Part shown: in pieces, positions 6,437-9,534 of the stretch
Numbering within the stretch: the first letter of the stretch is position 1
How the letters are laid out: the number at the start of each line of letters is the position of its first letter
The notes under the pieces: generated by a model
The model's input: only the letters and a program-made list of their open reading frames with translations
Database searches by the model: none
What the model was told of the DNA's origin: nothing
DNA from: Prevotella sp. UBA4341
GTDB taxonomy: Bacteria; Bacteroidota; Bacteroidia; Bacteroidales; Bacteroidaceae
Direction of reading: 5' to 3'
Assembly: GCA_002393705.1 (NCBI GenBank)
Contig: DGTH01000070.1
Location: 1-9,534, forward strand
Length of the DNA stretch: 9,534 bases
Translations under genes and position numbers: made by a program

Positions 6437-9400
6437 AAGCTTACTTCTTCTATCTTGTTGCTATAAACGTACCACAGGAAGCCGCTGACGTGGCTGTAGC
6501 CCATGTCTTGCAGCAGGCTCATGTACTGGCGAACCTGGTCGTGGTACTCGGGCTTGGGGCGCCCGAACTTAAAGTCAACGACCTTCAGTTCGTGGCCGTC
6601 GGTCATGACGCGGTCTGGTCGGCGCTCCACTACCTGCCCATTGTCAAAGGCGAGGATGGCGCACTCGTTGAATAGCTGCCAGCGGCCTGAGAACCAGTCG
6701 GCCACGCGGGGGTCAGAGAGTCGCTGGCGCAGCATGTCGGAGAGTCGCTCCGGCGTCAGGTGGGCGTCGTAGAGTATGCCGTCCATCTGCAGCTGTCGCA
6801 GTGCTGCAGTGATGTCGGCTGTGGTTCGTATGTTGGCAAAGACGTTGTGCAGCACGCTGCCAGCCTTGATGTAGTTGGCCTGCTGGTCGGTTGGCTCCTG
6901 GTTGCCCTCCAGGAAGTCTCGGCTCTTGTTGCTCTGGCGGAAGCTGGTCTTGGGGGCATAGGTCTCAATGTTCACTTCGCAGGGGGTGGGGGGCTGTAGG
7001 AAGACGTTGGCGGTGGTCTTCTCAGCGGGCAGACCACTGAGCACTGACGCTGGCTGGCCGAAGTGGAAGACGAGGGGGGCCTTCTTGTCGTCAAGACCTT
7101 CGAGAGTGGCTTCTGGGAGTTGCTCCCTGAGGGTGGGCAGCACGTCCTCAATGAGTTTCGAGCGGCTGGTGGAGAGCCCGCGCCGTCCTACGACATAGAG
7201 GCTGCTTCGGGCTCGAGTGAAGGCAACGTAGAGCAGGTTCAGGTTATCGACCCGGTTTTGCAGGTACTCCTCTTGATAGGCCGACTCGAAGGTGCTGCCA
7301 GCCATTTTTCCACTGTAGTCAACGGGCACGAGGGGCAGCTGGTTGTAAGGTTCGTGGGCGGCCTGACACCAGATGATGTTGTTCTGGGTGCGCTCTGTCT
7401 TCCAGTCGCAGAAGGGCAGAATGACGTGCTTGAACTCCAGCCCCTTGCTCTTGTGGATGGTGAGCAGGCGGATGCCGTCCAACTCGTCGGCCTGAATGGT
7501 TTTCTGGCAGAGCGACTCCTTCCAGAAAGTGAGCAGCGAGTCAATGTCGGCGGGGTTGTCGCTGATGTAGTTGTTCAGGTGGTCGAAGAAGGCATAGACG
7601 TAGGCATTCTCATCAGTGAGACGGGTGAGGCCGAACAGCCTGTAGAGCTGCTGCACGAGGTCGTAGAGGGGGGTGCTGAGCAGCTGGGGCGCTTGGCTGA
7701 AGAAGGCTTCCGGCAGGTAGTCGGAGAGGCTGATGTCCGTGCGCAGCAGGCTGGCGTCGCCGTCAGTGCGGCCCACGATGTGGCGCTGATACTGCTTGGC
7801 CAGTTTGCCCAAGGTCAGTACGTCGTCGGGGTGAATGAGCAGTTGCAGGGCGTCGATGAGCATGTTGACGGCAATGGAGGCGTCGAGCCTGAAGGCTTCG
7901 TCGGAGACGATGTTCACCTCGGGCATGTTGGCGGCGAAGTAGGCTGTCAGATCGGGTATGACGTCCTTGCTGCGAATGAGTATGGCTATATGGCGCTGTT
8001 CGGCCTGCTGGCCGATGAGTTCTGCCACGATGCGGCCGGTCTCCTGTAGCACGCTTTCCTTGTAGTCGGCTGAAGGGAAGAGCGCGATGCTGACGTAGCC
8101 CGCCTGAGGCCGTTCTTCGGGTATGTCCTGGCTGACGTCGTCGTAGGCCCTGCTGAGTTGTCGGGCCATCTGCTCTCCTGTCTTTTCGGCCGTCAGCTGG
8201 TACTCCAGTAGGGCTGCTTTCTGGAAGAAGGCGTTGTTGAAGCGAATGATGTTGCGGTCAGAGCGGTAGTTCTTGGAGAGCGGCTTGATGAGGAGTCGCC
8301 GCTGAGCCTCAGTGAAGTGGTCGGCAATGTTGTTCAGCAGCCTCCAGTCGCCCGAACGCCAGCGGTAGATGCTCTGCTTGACGTCGCCCACTATGAGGTT
8401 CTGGCTACCGGCGTGGCTCATGCACTCCTCCAGCAGCACCTTGAAGTTCTGCCACTGAAGGGTGCTGGTGTCCTGAAACTCGTCTATCATGATGTGCTCT
8501 ATCTGAGCACCTATCTTCTCAAAGATGAAGGGCGAGTCGCTGCCCGCTATGAGTTCGTGCAGCAGATGGCCCGTATCGCTCAAGAGGAAGCGGTTGGCCT
8601 CCCTGTTCAGCTGGCGCACCTTCTGCTCTATCGCACCGAGAAGCCGCAGCTGGCTGAGGTGGCGAAGGGTAAGCGAGGCCGACTGGTAGCGGAACCACTC
8701 GCGCTGGCGCTCCTGGAGGGCATAGGTCAATATAGGCATCAGGCTGGCCTCGACGATGGGGCGCAGGCGGGCTTCGTCGCCCTTTCGACACCACTTGAGT
8801 GCATCCTCGCTACAGCTCTGGACGGTCTTGTTGACGGCTTTCTCGTCGAACTCTCCCTCTTGCAGTTTCTGGAAGAAGGAGGCTATGGTTCCTCCGTTCT
8901 TCAGGTCGGCCGGGGTCAGGTCTTCACTCTCCAGCGTGGCGAAGAAACTGAAGCCAATCTCGCGCATGCGCTCCAGGGCCTGCTGTCTCTGTTCTGAGAG
9001 CTGCTGGGTGTAGTGTTCGAAGAAGTCCTTTTCCTCCATCTTCTCTTTGAGCTCTCGGCTGTGCTCCTTATAGTAGTCCTTGAAGATGGTGGCCCCGAAG
9101 TGCTTGATGCTGCCGATGACGTTCCACGAGCGGTCGTCGTCAATGTTGTCCATGATGTAGCGCAGAATCCATTGAAGCACGAGGTCGGTGGTTTGAAGGT
9201 CCTGAATGAGCCCATCGACGGCCTGCTCCTCTATCTGTGTGTCGTTCAGCTCTATGCGCAGGTTGGCTGTCAGGTCCAGTTCGCGTGCCAGGTTGCGCAG
9301 TACGCTCTGGAAGAACGTGTCGATGGTTGATACGCGGAAGTAGTTGTAGTGGTGCAGCAGGTTGTGCAGGGCTATGCCGGCACGGGTGCTGACCAGCTGC

Positions 9401-9534
9401 GGGCTCATGCCCGTGGCCTGGCAGACGTAGTCCGTGTAGCCCTGGCTGTCGGGCAGCTGTTTCCAGATGCCGTAGGTCTGGCTGACGATGCGCATCTTCA
9501 TTTCCTCCGTCGCCTTGTTGGTGAAGGTGACGGC
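6433..9534 (-). CDS. AddA-like UvrD-family helicase with C-terminal RecB-type nuclease (5' partial)
   Basis: The frame stays open to the window edge, so the start and the Walker A motif lie outside; 1033 residues are visible and probably only a few tens are missing. The ATG at 9501 is not the start, because the preceding codons read AVTFTNKATEE, helicase motif Ia. Superfamily 1 motifs follow in order: DEFQDT (motif II, 8467-8484), GDVKQSIYRW (III, 8359-8388), NYRS (IV, 8260-8271), TIHKSKGLEF (V, 7432-7461) and YVAFTRA (VI, 7210-7230). The C-terminal domain has GSVLHNVF, then RPDRV (Asp codon 6613-6615), VVDFKFG (Asp 6574-6576, Lys 6568-6570) and QVRQY, which is the RecB-family nuclease core. 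The protein is therefore an ATP-driven 3'-5' translocating helicase with its own nuclease, as in AddA. It overlaps the AddB-like gene by ATGA, indicating one operon and coupled synthesis of the two subunits. It should act on double-strand DNA ends in the cytoplasm, ahead of RecA loading. Confidence 0.94.
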   Translation of the reverse strand, partial: AVTFTNKATEEMKMRIVSQTYGIWKQLPDSQGYTDYVCQATGMSPQLVSTRAGIALHNLLHHYNYFRVSTIDTFFQSVLRNLARELDLTANLRIELNDTQIEEQAVDGLIQDLQTTDLVLQWILRYIMDNIDDDRSWNVIGSIKHFGATIFKDYYKEHSRELKEKMEEKDFFEHYTQQLSEQRQQALERMREIGFSFFATLESEDLTPADLKNGGTIASFFQKLQEGEFDEKAVNKTVQSCSEDALKWCRKGDEARLRPIVEASLMPILTYALQERQREWFRYQSASLTLRHLSQLRLLGAIEQKVRQLNREANRFLLSDTGHLLHELIAGSDSPFIFEKIGAQIEHIMIDEFQDTSTLQWQNFKVLLEECMSHAGSQNLIVGDVKQSIYRWRSGDWRLLNNIADHFTEAQRRLLIKPLSKNYRSDRNIIRFNNAFFQKAALLEYQLTAEKTGEQMARQLSRAYDDVSQDIPEERPQAGYVSIALFPSADYKESVLQETGRIVAELIGQQAEQRHIAILIRSKDVIPDLTAYFAANMPEVNIVSDEAFRLDASIAVNMLIDALQLLIHPDDVLTLGKLAKQYQRHIVGRTDGDASLLRTDISLSDYLPEAFFSQAPQLLSTPLYDLVQQLYRLFGLTRLTDENAYVYAFFDHLNNYISDNPADIDSLLTFWKESLCQKTIQADELDGIRLLTIHKSKGLEFKHVILPFCDWKTERTQNNIIWCQAAHEPYNQLPLVPVDYSGKMAGSTFESAYQEEYLQNRVDNLNLLYVAFTRARSSLYVVGRRGLSTSRSKLIEDVLPTLREQLPEATLEGLDDKKAPLVFHFGQPASVLSGLPAEKTTANVFLQPPTPCEVNIETYAPKTSFRQSNKSRDFLEGNQEPTDQQANYIKAGSVLHNVFANIRTTADITAALRQLQMDGILYDAHLTPERLSDMLRQRLSDPRVADWFSGRWQLFNECAILAFDNGQVVERRPDRVMTDGHELKVVDFKFGRPKPEYHDQVRQYMSLLQDMGYSHVSGFLWYVYSNKIEEVSL

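Noticed and set aside
7063..8049. 328-residue forward frame opposite the AddA-like gene
   Set aside because: It lies opposite helicase motifs V and VI; the sequence is a low-diversity Val/Gly/Glu product of the complementary codons and has no start context.
9499..9501. ATG at 9501 as the start of the helicase gene
   Set aside because: The frame continues to the window edge and encodes AVTFTNKATEE, which is helicase motif Ia, so the gene is truncated by the window.

Overview
The window looks like chromosome from a Bacteroidales bacterium, most likely Prevotella or a close relative. Four things point there: a consensus Bacteroidetes promoter (TTTG, 20-bp spacer, TAnnTTTG) ahead of the HAD gene; A-rich start regions without clear Shine-Dalgarno sequences; the C-terminal style of the surface protein at the left edge; and the large helicase/nuclease pair in the form usual for Bacteroidetes. 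Genus is inferred from these features, not from a search.

Layout: (1) Positions 1-530 hold the C-terminal end of a probable exported protein, followed with an ATGA stop/start overlap by a 58-residue peptide gene with an acidic tail. (2) Positions 531-849 are an AT-rich, non-coding spacer. It is packed with different short tandem repeats of 7-8 bp period, inverted repeats, and the promoter. (3) Positions 850-3542 form a forward operon: a HAD-superfamily phosphatase/phosphomutase, panB (ketopantoate hydroxymethyltransferase, first committed step of pantothenate synthesis), and a 12-helix-type MFS transporter. The 53-bp gap before panB is built almost entirely of TAGTAAAA-like units that also include the HAD stop codon. 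(4) Positions 3539-9534 on the minus strand carry a two-gene recombination unit. An AddA-like UvrD-family helicase/nuclease, cut by the right window edge, overlaps by ATGA an AddB-like PD-(D/E)XK nuclease with a C-terminal iron-sulfur cysteine pattern. The AddB-like gene meets the MFS gene tail to tail with overlapping stop codons.

The AddA-like and AddB-like proteins should form one complex that resects double-strand breaks for RecA-dependent repair. HAD, panB and MFS are probably co-transcribed, but only PanB has a firm function. No RNA genes, CRISPR arrays, insertion sequences or prophage genes are visible. I see no convincing new multi-gene system. The best leads are the small peptide gene with its surface-protein partner, the heptad-repeat spacer, and the dyad overlapping the -33 promoter element.
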